Under the pieces are notes generated by a model that did no database searches, was not told the DNA's origin, and saw only the letters and a list, made by a program, of their open reading frames with translations. Below are positions 62,371 to 64,000 of a stretch of DNA of 64,000 bases, piece after piece; within the stretch, counting starts at the first letter, position 1, and each line of letters begins with the position of its first letter. Origin of the DNA: Phytoseiulus persimilis (Eukaryota; Arthropoda; Arachnida; Mesostigmata; Phytoseiidae). A program made the position numbers and the translations under genes. The stretch is taken from contig JAQZDE010000066.1 in assembly GCA_037576195.1 (NCBI GenBank), positions 61,001-125,000 on the forward strand. Direction: 5' to 3'.

Positions 62371-63650
62371 TCATATATTGGATGTATGAGAATATGTACA
62401 GCGTGTGTACTTTTCGCTGCAACATTTTTGTGGCCTCCGCGTTTCGAGCTGTGTTTCGCTCAAATTTTATCCGATCTGGGATTTTTGTTTATCAAACTTT
62501 GTTGTTAACGATCGGACCAGTGTTGCGTTCTCCAGAGCTCGTCGAAGTTCTCTTCAATACAATCCATGGACCCTGAAATAACTGACCAGAAGATCGCTTG
62601 TTTCGAAAAATGAATGACGGAAAGATTCCTCCCGGTGCCACCTACTGAACGCCCGCAAGATCGCACAGATCGGTTGCGAGACGGGCAAACGGTATTCAAT
62701 ACGATATTCCCCTAAATTGAGCATCTGGACCCCATTTCGACCCCTTCCGTGAAGAATCCCTTGTAAGCTCCCAGGGAAACCGATCTCAGAAATTTCAGTG
62801 ATGGCAACAGTCGAGCCGAATTACCCGTAAACGAAACAACCGGGTCGACCCGATAATTTTTTTTGTTCACCTCGAAAGTCTTTGGGCGCTCATCTATGGT
62901 CCCAGCCTGGAAACGCGCCGACAGCTCGGCAGGGCTCATGACGGATACGACGTATAACAGATAACAGCTCGGGAAATTCGCGAGAAATCAAAGTTCTTGA
63001 TTCTTGAGGAGCAGTTTGCGCGATGACTTTCTCCAGTCTGCTGCGGAAACCGAGCTGTCGGCGCATTTCCGGGCGGGGACATGATATGAGCGCTCAGTGT
63101 CTTGTGCCGTGAAAGAAAATTCTCGAGTCGACCCGCTCACTTCTTTTTCGGGTAGTTTGGTTCGAAATAAAAAACTTGTGCCATCGGTGAAATTTTTCGA
63201 AATCTGCTTCCATGTGGACTTACAGGCGGTTCTTCACTGGAGGGGTCGGCAGGGGGTCTGGGGGGCTCATGTAGGGGTATCTCGTATTGAATACCGTTTC
63301 TCCAATCCGCTACCGATCTGCGCGTTCTTGTTAGCGTTTTGTAGGTGGGATCGGGAGGAATATTTCCGTGTTTTATTTGAAATCGGTAGAGAATCGGCGA
63401 TTTCCTGGTCAATTTCCTCAGGGCCCAGGGGATAAATTGAGGGAAACTCCGACGAGCTCAAGGAAATGCAACAACGATCTGATTGTTGAAAATAAGGATG
63501 CGAGAAGATGCGCCTCTTGAAGTGCTTTCGATCAAAAAAAAATCCCAGATCGGATGAAATCTGACCGAAATACAGCGCGAAACACGGAGGTCACAAAAAT
63601 GTTGCAGCTTGAATAATACACCCTCTATACATCAATATCCATATTCGTAC
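62371..63650. mobile_element. Long imperfect inverted repeat (fold-back-like element)
   Basis: The left arm (about 62371-62935) and right arm (about 63050-63650) are reverse complements over more than 550 bp with scattered mismatches, around a spacer of about 115 bp. Paired landmarks: CGCTGCAACATTTTTGTG with CACAAAAATGTTGCAGC; TTTTATCCGATCTGGGA with TCCCAGATCGGATGAAA; GGTATTCAATACGA with TCGTATTGAATACC; GACCCCTTCCGTGAAGAA with TTCTTCACTGGAGGGGTC; CGCCGACAGCTCGG with CCGAGCTGTCGGCG. No transposase is present. It is a different family from the fold-back element at 25 kb. Confidence 0.85.
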
Positions 63651-64000
63651 GATGGATCAAGAAGCGGCCTCTCTGCTTCCTCATGTCCGGGACGAGCCAT
63701 GAGGAGGTCACTGCCGAGAGTGACTCGACTCAGCTCAGCTCGCTCCTGGTAAGATAGACTTGATACGCTTCCTTCTCAACTGTTCGCCATTGTTTCGGTT
63801 CTTCGAGCTTGACCTGGTGTATTGGGTTGATGCAGAAGTCCTGCGCCCATAATTTCAATCGCTCTCAGGAGGCCAAGAGAGATAGTAAAGCATAAAAAAT
63901 TCGCGACATGGAAAATCGAGCATTTTCGCCGCGGCGAAGCCGAGGTATCGGTCTGCTCCAGCGACGGAAAAGTAATTCCTCTCCCGTTCCCTTCTACTCG
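63651..64000. other. Window end, nothing recognised
   Basis: No open frame, repeat or regulatory motif that I can support between the inverted repeat and the edge of the window. Confidence 0.4.

Noticed and set aside
1-64000. tRNA genes, CRISPR arrays, bacterial operons
   Set aside because: No cloverleaf-compatible A/B box pair and no regular spacer-repeat structure were seen. Gene structure is eukaryotic throughout, so ribosome binding sites and operons do not apply.

Overview
This is eukaryotic nuclear DNA, most likely from an arthropod. Genes are split by short (about 70-140 nt) GT-AG introns plus one GC-AG intron, base composition is near 50% GC, and decayed transposon copies lie between genes. 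The gene set (papain-family cathepsin L, metazoan acetyl-CoA carboxylase, a RAB6-interacting golgin, a FLYWCH zinc-finger protein, an F-box protein) together with retroelement tails fits a mite or other chelicerate. I favour a mesostigmatid mite, but that assignment is inference. No tRNA, rRNA or CRISPR was found.

Layout: 2.9-4.0 kb (+) is a complete cathepsin L. 14.2-7.6 kb (-) is a large unrecognised gene: one 5.4-kb exon encodes two N-terminal hydrophobic segments and five roughly 250-residue tandem modules studded with a short Cys motif, and phase-compatible introns join it to coiled-coil exons. 15.7-16.2 kb (-) is a broken cathepsin copy. 21.5-23.7 kb (+) is an F-box protein. 24.9-26.5 kb is a fold-back element whose right end carries a nested hAT-like MITE. 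29.1-27.4 kb (-) is a FLYWCH/MULE-related gene. 33.3-31.1 kb (-) is a GORAB homologue. 35-46 kb is gene-poor, with two LINE fragments, a second hAT-like MITE and tandem repeats. 46.5-59.2 kb (+) is acetyl-CoA carboxylase in 12 coding exons, complete, with its predicted AMPK site and biotin lysine. 62.4-63.7 kb is a second long inverted repeat.

The genes do not form a pathway; they are independent eukaryotic loci. Exon joins were derived by hand from splice-site sequence, reading-frame phase and remembered family patterns, without searches or transcripts. The most unusual content is the repetitive gene at 7.6-14.2 kb, a 45-bp minisatellite family present at three loci, and the nested fold-back/MITE structure.
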